Shown in pieces: positions 7,795 to 16,395 of a DNA stretch of 64,000 bases (position 1 is its first letter; every line of letters begins with the position of its first letter). The position numbers were made by a program, and so were the translations under genes. The notes under the pieces are model-generated. The model saw nothing but the letters and a program-made list of their open reading frames with translations, searched no databases and was not told where the DNA came from. The stretch is from JASLEW01 sp035544895 (GTDB lineage: Bacteria > Acidobacteriota > Thermoanaerobaculia > Multivoradales > UBA5704), in contig DASZZM010000046.1 of assembly GCA_035544895.1 (NCBI GenBank), positions 71,836 through 135,835 of the forward strand, in the 5' to 3' direction.

Positions 7795-9621
7795 CTACTC
7801 AAAAAGATGCAACTGACCCTCGTCGAAGACCTTTCCAACTCCCGCTTTCTTGATTCGTCTCAATGCCTGATCCGGATTGGCGAGGCCCTCGCGAAGTTTG
7901 TCGCTAGTAACGAAAAGGTAGCCGGCAAATCCGGTAGGATCCAAAAAGAAATAAGGAGCCAATCGCCTTGTGAGAACGTAGAGAGGAGTACGACCTGTCC
8001 CGTCTTTGTTTCCTATCGTAGTCTCCTGAAAATATCCGAACCGCACCCCAAGTCGAAAAAGGGATCTTAGTTCGCTGTCGGGCTCATCCGAGAGCGCAAC
8101 AGAGAAGACCCGGCGTTCTGAATCGTTCGAGATTAGCTTCTGATGGAATATACCGCCGAGAAGCTTAAGTAGATTATGCAGCTTCCATTTAAGATCGTCG
8201 GAACCATGGCCGGCTGCAAAAGAACCCGCTGCGCTCTGGTCACTAAACATCTTATCTAGCTCGCCGAACATGAGTTCTTCAGATTGCTGACGGAGTACCT
8301 GGTCTTGTATCGTTGGCCTTATGGCAATAATATGATTGGTCTGCGATCTAGCAACTTCCTCACTATACATAAGGGCGGCCGCGTCGAGGAAGAACCTTAC
8401 AACACCTGATGACACGTGAACAAGTTGCTCAAACCCAGCATAGCTGTAACTGCTGCCCGCTTTTCGGGTGCCCTTCAAGCCAGCAATATACTTAGGCCGT
8501 GCATATCGAACTACATCATCGCTGGGACGGTGTCCTCGGCCCTCGCTCTTCCACGCCGCTTTGATCTCCGCGCCGATCCGGTTGATCTCATCCTCCTGAG
8601 CTTCGTCAGGGGGAAAGAAGTCCCGCGGAGTCCTTTCTATTCCAGATAACTCAAGACGCTTCCTTACAATCTCCTCGACCCGGCCAAGATACTTTCCCTT
8701 TGATGACGTGTAAATATCGTTCATATTGACCTCCGAATAGTCATGTGGGCTATCGATTCTCTGTCTGGATAGAGTATAGAAGCTCTTGTAATTTAATGCG
8801 GTTGAAACCTTAATACTAATAGAGGCGCTGGTCCTCGTGGAAATCCACGAGTTCAAAATGCGAGTCTGAATTTCATTCAGATAATCTCCGTCGTCAACCA
8901 AGAGGTAAACAGGGCCATGGGGAATAAATGAAAGTGATCGTAAATCTTCAACGAGAGGAACGAGAAGATCGAGGTAGCCACACAGCGCTCCTGTGTAGGG
9001 CAATAGCTTCGCTTGAAATGAGAGATTCTTGAGATATACGACTACGTCGTTATAGAGTTCGTCGCAGCAGGTTGCCATAGTCTTTAAAATATCAACCGAC
9101 GATGCCCTCTCTGGAAGTCCGTCACGCAAGTTTGTAGCACCTGCCCGCCTAAGGCGGCCAAGAAAGCCGCGTCGATAGAATGTAAGTAGTTCGCGTCTCT
9201 CCATCGCGGAAAGGTGCCCGATATTCTGCGCCAAGGTAACGAAAAGCCGACAGGCCACAAACATTGCAAGAAAGTGCTCGTTGAGGAGCGCGTTTGCATA
9301 GGAATCTACAAGGCGCTGCAATTCTGTTATGTTAGGGTAGGTATTCTTAACAGAAACAAGAACTCCTAGGTAGGGAAGTTGGCTAAGTGCGGCGTGTCTA
9401 AGCATCCTCTGGCAGTCTGGTTGAAGATATCGAAACATCATACTTTTGCCAGTTCCTCTTGCTCCGTTGAGGATCGTGTGACCAGGCTCACGGATTTTGA
9501 AGAAGTCTGTGAACACATCGACAAAAAGGCCCAGAGTCTCATTGGCGCTGAGATCCTCAGGGGTCCTGACAGCGAAAGGATTTCGACTATCGGTAGCTTT
9601 CTCCATTTCATGAGTCTCCAT
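7795..9621 (-). CDS. ORC/Cdc6-like P-loop ATPase of defence module
   Basis: A protein of up to 608 residues with Walker A GARGTGKS at 53-60 and a Walker B-like VYLLVDDGDY at about 238-247. The DD replaces the usual DE. The rest is mostly helical, and a C-terminal region (YVLTRRLAPYFFLDPTGFAGY) looks like a winged-helix or ligand domain. It resembles the ORC/Cdc6-type AAA ATPases found in prokaryotic conflict loci. The ATG at 9621 overlaps the end of the HD gene. A second ATG at 9606 lies 1 base past that stop with GGAG upstream and may be the true start. It probably powers or senses for the two neighbours. AT-rich codon use points to horizontal transfer. Confidence 0.82.
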   Translation of the reverse strand: METHEMEKATDSRNPFAVRTPEDLSANETLGLFVDVFTDFFKIREPGHTILNGARGTGKSMMFRYLQPDCQRMLRHAALSQLPYLGVLVSVKNTYPNITELQRLVDSYANALLNEHFLAMFVACRLFVTLAQNIGHLSAMERRELLTFYRRGFLGRLRRAGATNLRDGLPERASSVDILKTMATCCDELYNDVVVYLKNLSFQAKLLPYTGALCGYLDLLVPLVEDLRSLSFIPHGPVYLLVDDGDYLNEIQTRILNSWISTRTSASISIKVSTALNYKSFYTLSRQRIDSPHDYSEVNMNDIYTSSKGKYLGRVEEIVRKRLELSGIERTPRDFFPPDEAQEDEINRIGAEIKAAWKSEGRGHRPSDDVVRYARPKYIAGLKGTRKAGSSYSYAGFEQLVHVSSGVVRFFLDAAALMYSEEVARSQTNHIIAIRPTIQDQVLRQQSEELMFGELDKMFSDQSAAGSFAAGHGSDDLKWKLHNLLKLLGGIFHQKLISNDSERRVFSVALSDEPDSELRSLFRLGVRFGYFQETTIGNKDGTGRTPLYVLTRRLAPYFFLDPTGFAGYLFVTSDKLREGLANPDQALRRIKKAGVGKVFDEGQLHLFE

Positions 9622-10624
9622 CGAAATGTTCTTTGAGAGTACTGCCAGCCCACCTTATTTCTGGACAGAGCTCCCGGATACCGACAGGAGGCAAAGGGTA
9701 GCCAGTCTCCTGAAGTCGATAACCAATTTCTAGTTCACGCATGGGGTGCCTGTCGCTTGGATAGATTTCGATGGTCACCTTTATTGCATCGAACAAGGCC
9801 AATGGAACCAAGAAGCGCATGCAATAGATGCGTTCGCGGTGAAGCTTGATGGAGCGATCGTAGATCTCATCTAGCAAAAATACCTTTCGCCGCCCTTTGC
9901 CGAACTTCTTGCGTGCCTCGGAGCGAGTGAAATTGAAGCTTAGGCTGATAGTTCTAGTGTCAGAATATGCTCTGACAGATTGAAGACTCCTCGCGTACTG
10001 ATGGTAAACCTCACTCTTCTGCGGAATTATTCCCAGCTTCAGGGAAAAGCGTGCGGCGCGCTGACTGTCGTCGGCGAGTTCATCGGCGAAGCGGAGTAGC
10101 GCCGCAAGCGCCTGCGGGCGAACCGCGAAGTGCAGAATCTCCTCCTCGGAGGTGAGGCGGCTAATGCTGTCTTCACCGGTGACTGCATTCCCCGTGTGAG
10201 CCTGCGCTATGCGGGTAATAGCACGAAGTTCTACAGTGTCGTCACCTAGGAGATCCGCGAATTTGGCCATGACTGTGTTGATATGTGAGCCGTGCTCCTT
10301 TCGTCCGAGAATGTTGCCAATGTCATGAAAATGAGCTGCCATCAGAAAGAGATAAACCTCGTATGGGTTCAGCTCCTCAATCCTTATTAGTGTCGCGGCG
10401 CGACGAAAGATCGTGCGAACATGGTCAGGTCCGTGGTCGGTAAGGTAACCATCTCCTCGTACGAGCGCTCCCTTCTCGACGTGCGGGTGTACCTCTCGGT
10501 TGAGATACTCAGCCACAGTTTGGTAGCGGAGCCAGTAGTCGACTCTGCCGTAGCCTGGAAACTCGCTGCTACTCTGTTGAGACAACCAGTGCTCCAGTTC
10601 TGTGAGTTCGGAGTCTTGAATCAT
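9608..10624 (-). CDS. HD-domain metal-dependent hydrolase of defence module
   Basis: A 338-residue protein with a complete HD phosphohydrolase metal site: DHGPDH (63-68), HFHDIGN (98-104), H114, QAHTG (141-145) and FADELADDSQRA (179-190). The FADELADD element and the long C-terminal extension recall the HD-CE type described in prokaryotic conflict systems. Substrate is unknown; such domains commonly act on nucleotides or cyclic nucleotides. It is 18 bases downstream of dcm and overlaps the ATPase start, so it is part of the same operon. Start ATG 10624. Confidence 0.85.
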   Translation of the reverse strand: MIQDSELTELEHWLSQQSSSEFPGYGRVDYWLRYQTVAEYLNREVHPHVEKGALVRGDGYLTDHGPDHVRTIFRRAATLIRIEELNPYEVYLFLMAAHFHDIGNILGRKEHGSHINTVMAKFADLLGDDTVELRAITRIAQAHTGNAVTGEDSISRLTSEEEILHFAVRPQALAALLRFADELADDSQRAARFSLKLGIIPQKSEVYHQYARSLQSVRAYSDTRTISLSFNFTRSEARKKFGKGRRKVFLLDEIYDRSIKLHRERIYCMRFLVPLALFDAIKVTIEIYPSDRHPMRELEIGYRLQETGYPLPPVGIRELCPEIRWAGSTLKEHFDGDS

Positions 10625-10642
10625 GGTGATCTCATGCTTGGA

Positions 10643-11713
10643 TCAGATCGTCAACTGAGCCAATCGCGCGAAGACCTCCGCAGCAAGCTTCGGCGGAACT
10701 GCGTTTCCTACCTGTTGCTGCTGGAATCCTATGGAACCCTTGAACTCGTAGTCATCCGGAAAGGACTGAAGTCTAGCAGCCTCTCGAACGGAGAGACCTC
10801 GCTGTTCTCTTGGGTGGATAAGCATATTTTTGCGATAGTTACCTATCACAATCGAGGGTTGCGAGGCATCAAGTCGATGATAAAGGCCTGTATGACAGTC
10901 GAAAGAATGATAGTTTGCCAATAGCGAACGGGGTATCGCCTCCCAGTTGCCTCCAGACGGGACGTGGCGAAAGCGTTCTAGTATTATCGGTCCATTGCGA
11001 GTGACTAAGTGATTGGGCGACGACGCTAGGTTCTTCCGTAGCAGCAGCGCATATTCCGAGTTTGCGGCCCGGCGGTAGGGCACCCAATTCGTGGACGCTC
11101 CATTCTGAAGGCGCGGTAGATCGGATAGAGCCTCTCTGACCGTCACTCTGTCGACAGGAGTCTCGTCGGCAAATGAAATTGTCAGCTTATGCCTTGAACC
11201 TACGAGGAAGAAGCGCTCTCGATGCTGAGGAACCCCAAAATTCGAGGCATTGAGTATGTTGAAGGTGAGGCGGTAGCCGAGCCGGTCAAGCTTGTCCGAG
11301 ACCGCTTGGAGAAAGAAACCGTTTGCGGTTTCCCTCAGACCCTTGACATTCTCGAAGACTACCCAGTCTGGACGCAAATCGGCGACAATGCGCAGAAACT
11401 CCATGAATAGCCAGTTGACGGGATTAGTTTTATTGCGGGTTCGTTGATTGGAACAAGAGAATCCGCGACAGGGAGGTCCGCCGAATAGGACTGTGGCCGA
11501 GCTTCCTTTGAAGGCGGAGCGTAGAAGCGAGGAAGGCACCTCTTTGACGTCTGCTGTAATGACGGCCGTTGTGCGGTGATTGTATTGGTAGGTTAGAGCC
11601 GCCCATTTGTCGTTTTCGATGGCAACTTTTATATCGAGACCTGCCGAAGCGGCTCCGAGGCTGAGGCCGCCGGCGCCAGCAAAGAGGTCGATCGCAGCGA
11701 TTGATGTTGCCAT
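10643..11713 (-). CDS. dcm: DNA (cytosine-5-)-methyltransferase
   Basis: A 356-residue C5-cytosine methylase. Motif I DLFAGAGGLSLG is at residues 9-20. Motif IV GGPPCRGFS carries the catalytic Cys82, motif VI is ENVKGL (121-126), motif VIII QHRERFFLVG and motif X VGNAVPP. The target-recognition region lies between VIII and X. ATG at 11713 is chosen over a TTG at 11743 that overlaps vsr. No restriction endonuclease gene is adjacent; vsr upstream and the HD-ATPase genes downstream flank it. The name dcm reflects family membership, not a proven CCWGG target. Confidence 0.93.
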   Translation of the reverse strand: MATSIAAIDLFAGAGGLSLGAASAGLDIKVAIENDKWAALTYQYNHRTTAVITADVKEVPSSLLRSAFKGSSATVLFGGPPCRGFSCSNQRTRNKTNPVNWLFMEFLRIVADLRPDWVVFENVKGLRETANGFFLQAVSDKLDRLGYRLTFNILNASNFGVPQHRERFFLVGSRHKLTISFADETPVDRVTVREALSDLPRLQNGASTNWVPYRRAANSEYALLLRKNLASSPNHLVTRNGPIILERFRHVPSGGNWEAIPRSLLANYHSFDCHTGLYHRLDASQPSIVIGNYRKNMLIHPREQRGLSVREAARLQSFPDDYEFKGSIGFQQQQVGNAVPPKLAAEVFARLAQLTI

Positions 11714-11724
11714 AATGGGAATCT

Positions 11725-12153
11725 CTACGAGACAGAATGGCAAAGGTCACTGCTAACATGTCTTATCTCACGCAACAGGCCTTCGACATCAGTGTCTAGT
11801 TGACATTCCCAGAGCACATGTACCTTCCAGCCCTGGGCTTCGAGAAGGATGCGGGTTTGCTCTCCGCGAGACCGCGTCCGTGCGAATTTGATAGTCCAAT
11901 AGGCAGTGTTAGTCGCAGGCTGGAAGGAACGGCCGCAACCATGTTGATGCCAAAAACAACCGTTGACAAAGACGGCAAAACGTAATCTTGCGATGACGAG
12001 ATCTGGCTTTCCGGGAAGTTCGGGACAATGGAGTCGATACCTGACTCCGGCGGAGTGAAGAATCCGGCGGACGTAGAGTTCAGGTGTGGTGTCGTCGGAG
12101 TGTATACGAGACATCAATCTGCTGCGCTCAGCCTTGCTGAGGTGGTCAGTCAT
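11725..12153 (-). CDS. vsr: Very short patch repair endonuclease Vsr
   Basis: A 142-residue endonuclease that nicks at T:G mismatches created when 5-methylcytosine deaminates. It has MSRIHSDDTTPE near the N-terminus and GKPDLV with Asp51 at the same position as the catalytic Asp of the E. coli enzyme. VFVNGCFWHQHGC carries the zinc/His residues. Ends 11 bases before the dcm ATG, the classic vsr-dcm pairing, and heads the island operon. Confidence 0.94.
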   Translation of the reverse strand: MTDHLSKAERSRLMSRIHSDDTTPELYVRRILHSAGVRYRLHCPELPGKPDLVIARLRFAVFVNGCFWHQHGCGRSFQPATNTAYWTIKFARTRSRGEQTRILLEAQGWKVHVLWECQLDTDVEGLLREIRHVSSDLCHSVS

Positions 12154-12553
12154 GGCAGAGAAAGGCTATCGTATAAGCAGGGACGATACAACTGCGGTCC
12201 TGTCGATCGCAGACCTGGCAGAGCATGGTGGCATGGTGACCGGCTCTGAGGAAGTCGTTCCGAGAGATGGGTTGTCCTGCCACTTCCCCGCCGAGTCCCC
12301 TGCGGTTTGATGGCGTAGTGCGCATCGGCTCTGGGTCAGTGTAGTACGGCACAAGCCTCCCGCGGACCGGGGGAGGCGGCCGGCGGTGAGGACCGGGCGT
12401 CGTGGTCGGCAGGTGCTGACTCCTCGGAGGCCGAGCGAGCTCCTGGGCGGGGGTAAGGGGGTGATCGGGGTGATCCCTGCTGCCGTGAGCGGGTTGGTAG
12501 GAGTCTCGGGTCGTCCGCTCGGCGGACACGCGTGAGGCTCCGGCGGCGTCGTC
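12154..12553. other. 400-base gap, no gene recognised
   Basis: This lies between the vsr start and the end of the permease gene, both on the minus strand. Short frames exist on both strands but none shows protein-like composition or a ribosome site. Base composition climbs from the AT-richer island back to the GC-rich chromosome level around 12300-12350, so the island boundary probably lies here. The vsr operon promoter should lie in the left part, but I see no clear consensus. Confidence 0.5.
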
Positions 12554-14320
12554 TCAGGCCGCGCGCTGCCGGTCGGCCAGGAGGCCGCCGGTGGCGAGGA
12601 GGAGGCCGACGCCGATCAGGGTGAGGCCGAGGAGGGAGCGGGAGTGGTCGGGGGAGGCGGTGTGGGCGGCCTGGGCGATGAGGTGCGGGAGGCTGGCGTC
12701 GTGGGGGATGGTGAAGAGGCCGGCGGCGATGAGGAGGAAGCCGAGGGCGGCGGCGCGCAGGGAGGCGGGGGTGCGGTTGGGGCGGCCGAGGGCGCGGCCG
12801 ACGAGGCTCTGGCTGTAGCCGTAGGAGAGATAGATGGACATGCCGAGGACCAGCCAGCCGATGAAGCGCCACCACGAGGAGGGCGGCAGGTAGACCATCA
12901 GGAAGATGCAGGAGAGCCCGCCCAGCAAGGGGAGGGGCCAGGCGCCGAAGGGCACGCGGAACGGACGCGGCCTCTCCGGGTCCTTGTAGCGCAGGACGAT
13001 GATGCCGATGCACACCAGCAGGAAGGCGAAGAGGGTGCCGATGTTGGTCAGCTCCACCACCTCGTTGATGTTGAGCAGGCCGGCGAAGACCGCGACCGCG
13101 ACGCCGGTGAGGATGGTGGTGATGTGGGGCGTGCGGTAGCGCGGGTGGACCTTCGCCGCCCATTGCGGCAGCAGGCCGTCGCGCGCCATGGAGAAGAAGA
13201 TGCGCGGCTGGCCGAGCTGGAACACCACGAGGACCGAGGTGGTCGCAAAGACCGCGCCGAGCGAGATGACGAGGGCCGGCCATTTCATCCCCAGCCCGGT
13301 GAAGGCCGTGGCCAGCGGCTCGGCCGTGCCTAGCTGCCGCGACGGCAGCAAGCCGGTCAGGACCAGGGCGACTGCGATATAGATCAGGGTGCAGACGACC
13401 AGGCTTGAGATGATCGCGATCGGCATGTCGCGCTTCGGGTTGCGGGTCTCCTCGGCCGCCGTCGACACGGCATCGAAGCCGATGTAGGCGAAGAAGATGA
13501 TGGCCGCCGCCGAGAAGATGCCGGTCCAGCCGTTGGGGGCGAACGGCCGCCAGTTGGCCGGCTTGACGTAGAAGGAGCCGAAGGCGACGAAGAAGACGAT
13601 GATGGCCAGCTTGAGCGCCACCATCGAGGTGTTGAACCAGGCGCTTTCGCGGATGCCGATCACCAGCACCCAGGTGACCAGCATCACGATGACGAAGGCG
13701 GGCAGGTTGAAAACCAGGGGCACCCCGAGCAGCCGGGGCGCGGTGGCGAGCGCCCGGACGCCTTGCAGCACGGCGTCGCCGAGGGCGGCCGGATCGGTGT
13801 GCGCGGCCCGCGCCTGCGCCATCTGCGCCGCCGCTTGCAGGGCGGACCGGAGGTCGGTGCCCAGCCAGTCGGGGAAGACGATGCCGAAGCCGCGCAGAAG
13901 CTCCTGGAAGTAGCCGGACCAGGAGATGGCGACCGCTACGTTGCCCACCGCGTATTCGATGATCAGGTCCCAGCCGATGATCCAGCCGACGAGCTCGCCC
14001 AGGGTGGCGTAGGCGTAGGTGTAGGCGGAGCCCGAGATCGGCACCATCGAGGCGAACTCGGCGTAGCACAGGGCGGCAAAGCCGCAGGTGACGGCGGTGA
14101 GGATGAAGGAGATGAGCAGCGCCGGCCCGGCTCCCGGATGGTCGGCGCCGCCGGCGGCGGCCGTGCCGACGGTCGAAAAGATCCCGGCCCCGATGATGGC
14201 GCCGATCCCCAACATGGTGAGCTGGACCGGCCCAAGGGCCCTCTTGAGCGAGGTCTGGGACGCCTCGGCCGAGGCGAGGATCGACTGCAATGGCTTGGGT
14301 TGGAAGATTCCGCGCAGCAC
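12554..14320 (-). CDS. APC-superfamily amino acid permease
   Basis: A membrane transporter of about 588 residues with the APC signature near the start (MLGIGAIIGAGIFSTVGTAA) and the conserved FFAYIGFDAVSTAAEETRNP. About twelve to fourteen hydrophobic segments are visible. The arrangement matches the cationic amino-acid transporter type (CAT/YfnA-like), which uses proton symport or exchange. The start is uncertain. GTG 14320 (VLRGIFQPKP) gives the usual short N-terminus, while ATG 14419 would add 33 Pro/Arg-rich residues. Open frame extending upstream to 15181 is antisense to the TPR gene and not real. Confidence 0.88.
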   Translation of the reverse strand: MLRGIFQPKPLQSILASAEASQTSLKRALGPVQLTMLGIGAIIGAGIFSTVGTAAAGGADHPGAGPALLISFILTAVTCGFAALCYAEFASMVPISGSAYTYAYATLGELVGWIIGWDLIIEYAVGNVAVAISWSGYFQELLRGFGIVFPDWLGTDLRSALQAAAQMAQARAAHTDPAALGDAVLQGVRALATAPRLLGVPLVFNLPAFVIVMLVTWVLVIGIRESAWFNTSMVALKLAIIVFFVAFGSFYVKPANWRPFAPNGWTGIFSAAAIIFFAYIGFDAVSTAAEETRNPKRDMPIAIISSLVVCTLIYIAVALVLTGLLPSRQLGTAEPLATAFTGLGMKWPALVISLGAVFATTSVLVVFQLGQPRIFFSMARDGLLPQWAAKVHPRYRTPHITTILTGVAVAVFAGLLNINEVVELTNIGTLFAFLLVCIGIIVLRYKDPERPRPFRVPFGAWPLPLLGGLSCIFLMVYLPPSSWWRFIGWLVLGMSIYLSYGYSQSLVGRALGRPNRTPASLRAAALGFLLIAAGLFTIPHDASLPHLIAQAAHTASPDHSRSLLGLTLIGVGLLLATGGLLADRQRAA

Positions 14321-14607
14321 GTCCGCTGTCCAGCCCGGCCAGCCGGCTCGGGATCGGGTAGGCGGCCGCAGTCTGACACGGGGCCCCCGGGAGCGCAACG
14401 GCGGGCCATGCGGAGCCATGCGGAGGTGATACGATCCGGTCCACTCGTGCCGAACACCCGACTTCCGCCTCGCTCGCGTCTGCCAGCAGAGCCGGACGGA
14501 GCCTCGCCATGGCCGGTGGGCGGGTTGGTAAGATCTGGCATGGGTGGTGCAAGATAGGGCAAAAGGACGAGTGTCAGCTCGCGCGCCGAGCAAGGGGGGA
14601 GTCCCAC

Positions 14608-14635
14608 TTGACAACCGCGGACCGCGGGGTAAACT
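14608..14635 (+). promoter_or_regulatory. Sigma-70-type promoter for the TPR-tonB-exbBD operon
   Basis: TTGACA at 14608-14613 and TAAACT at 14630-14635 are separated by 16 bases. They are oriented toward the lipoprotein gene and imply a leader of roughly 130 bases. It is the only strong consensus match in the ~450-base divergent region between the permease and the lipoprotein gene. Confidence 0.6.
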
Positions 14636-14776
14636 GGCCCGCCAAGCTTGCGAGCGGGGGGTGCAAGGCGGCAGCATTGCGCGTCCGGGTTCAAGACCTT
14701 TTCCTGTCCCCCAGTTTCCTCCAGATCCCGGAACCAATTCGGAGACGGCGCCCTCTAATCGGGAAGAGGTGAATCC

Positions 14777-15598
14777 ATGCATAGATCCGTGGTCTTTCCT
14801 GCCCTGGCGCTCCTGGCCCTGCCGGCCCTGGCCGGCTGCCAGAGGCTGCAGGCCCGCGTCGAGCTGAAGAAGGGCAACGCGCTCTACGCGCAGGAGCAGT
14901 ACAGCCAGGCGCTCAAGTATTTCCAGAAGGGTCTCGAGCTGGACCCTGCGGACACCTTCGCCTGGCGCTCGGTGGGACTGACCGCCCTCGCCCTGTACCG
15001 CCCGGGTGACGACAGCCCGAAGAACATCTCTTACGGCCAGACCGCGATCAAGGGCTTCGAGAACTACCTGGCCGAGAACCCCGAGGACACCAAGGTCCAG
15101 GACTACCTGCTGTCGACCTACGTCAACACCAAGCAGTACGACAAGGCCAACGCCTACGTGACCAAGCTGGAGCAGGCGCACCCGGAGAACAAGGCGAAGT
15201 ACGACAAGATCCGCGGGAACGTGCTCATCCAGGCCGGCAAGCTCGACGAGGCGACCAACCTGGCCCTCAGCATGCTCCGCCAGGAGCAGCCCGAAGCGCT
15301 CTATACCATCGCCGTGGCGGCCTGGGCCAAGGTCTACAACAACGCTCTGATCGACGCCGCCACACGGGCCAAGCTCGTCGACCTGGGCCTCAACGACATC
15401 CAGAAGGCGGTCGAGCTCAAACCCGACTACTACGACGCCATGTTCTACTACGGCCTGCTCTTACGCGAGAAGTCGAAGCTCGAGACCGACGGCAACGCGC
15501 GGTTGGCGGACATCAACAAGGCCCAGGAGTGGTTGCAGAAGGGCCTCGATCTGCGCAAGAAGGCGCAGCCTCCCGCACCTCCCGCCAAGGGGAAATAG
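14777..15598 (+). CDS. TPR-repeat lipoprotein
   Basis: A 273-residue envelope protein. The signal peptide ends in lipobox ALAGC with Cys21. TPR-like helices follow: ELKKGNALYAQEQYSQALKY with FQKGLELDP at about 29-57, then ENYLAENPEDTKVQDYLLS and DYYDAMFYYGLLLRE. It ends in a Pro/Lys tail. It begins the operon with tonB and exbBD (8 bases to the tonB start), so it may be a periplasmic scaffold for the energised complex. Preceded by GAAGAGG 8 bases before ATG. Confidence 0.85.
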   Translation: MHRSVVFPALALLALPALAGCQRLQARVELKKGNALYAQEQYSQALKYFQKGLELDPADTFAWRSVGLTALALYRPGDDSPKNISYGQTAIKGFENYLAENPEDTKVQDYLLSTYVNTKQYDKANAYVTKLEQAHPENKAKYDKIRGNVLIQAGKLDEATNLALSMLRQEQPEALYTIAVAAWAKVYNNALIDAATRAKLVDLGLNDIQKAVELKPDYYDAMFYYGLLLREKSKLETDGNARLADINKAQEWLQKGLDLRKKAQPPAPPAKGK

Positions 15599-15606
15599 GT
15601 GAGACG

Positions 15607-16341
15607 ATGTTTGAAAACTCTCTGATCGATCTCGACAAGGGACGCTGGAGCCGCGGCATCAAGTGGGTGGTGCTGCCCACCGCCATCGTCATCCACCTGG
15701 TGGCGGCCGGCGCCTTGCTGTTCGCCCAGTACTGGAACGTTCCCGCGGTTCCGGAGCCGCCGATCAACGTGGTGTTCCTCAACGCCGCGCCGCCGCCGCC
15801 TCCGCCGCCTCCTCCGCCGCCGCCGCCACCGCCGCCGGCAGCGCCCAAGGTCGTGCCCAAGGAGGTGCCGGTCGTCCGGCCGACCGAGCCGGTGCAGCCG
15901 GTGGTCATACCCGAGAAGATCCCCGAGAAGGTCGAGACGCCTCCCGACACCGGCGTCGTGGGCGGCGTCGAGGGCGGGGTGCCGGGCGGCGTTGCCGGCG
16001 GGGTGCCGGGAGGCATTCCCGGCGGCGTGCCCGGCGGGGTGGTGGACGAGGCGCCGCTGCGCGTCGGAGGAGCCGTCTCCAAGCCGGAGAAGATCTACGC
16101 GCCGCCGCCGGTCTACACCGAGATGGCGCGCAAGGCGAGGCTGCAGGGAGTCGTCATCGTCGAGGCCATCATCGACGAGCGCGGCAACGTCGTCGACGCG
16201 CGCCTCATGAAGGGGATGCCGATGGGGCTCGACAAGGCCGCCATCGAAGCCGTGGAGAAGTGGAAGTTCAAGCCGGCAATGCTCCAGGGCAAGCCAGTGA
16301 AGGTGTACTACACGCTGACGGTGAATTTCCAGGTGCAGTAG
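15607..16341 (+). CDS. tonB: Energy transducer TonB
   Basis: A 244-residue protein linking inner-membrane proton motive force to outer-membrane receptors. A cytoplasmic N-terminus is followed by one membrane helix (about 21-41), a run of 16 prolines (62-77) and a Pro/Glu/Val spacer. Next comes a Gly-Gly-Val-Pro repeat stretch (about 118-145). The C-terminal TonB domain contains VYTEMARKARLQGVVIVEA and KWKFKPA. ATG 15607 is preceded by AGGTGAG. The polyproline and GGVP repeats are encoded by short tandem DNA repeats and could vary in length. Confidence 0.92.
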   Translation: MFENSLIDLDKGRWSRGIKWVVLPTAIVIHLVAAGALLFAQYWNVPAVPEPPINVVFLNAAPPPPPPPPPPPPPPPPAAPKVVPKEVPVVRPTEPVQPVVIPEKIPEKVETPPDTGVVGGVEGGVPGGVAGGVPGGIPGGVPGGVVDEAPLRVGGAVSKPEKIYAPPPVYTEMARKARLQGVVIVEAIIDERGNVVDARLMKGMPMGLDKAAIEAVEKWKFKPAMLQGKPVKVYYTLTVNFQVQ

Positions 16342-16395
16342 CACGCCTGGCTACGATTGACTACGATTGATCAAGACAATGATAAGGAGAAGCGA

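Noticed and set aside
14420..15181. Upstream extension of the permease frame to 875 codons
   Set aside because: It runs antisense through the TPR lipoprotein gene and its promoter; the permease family begins near 14320.
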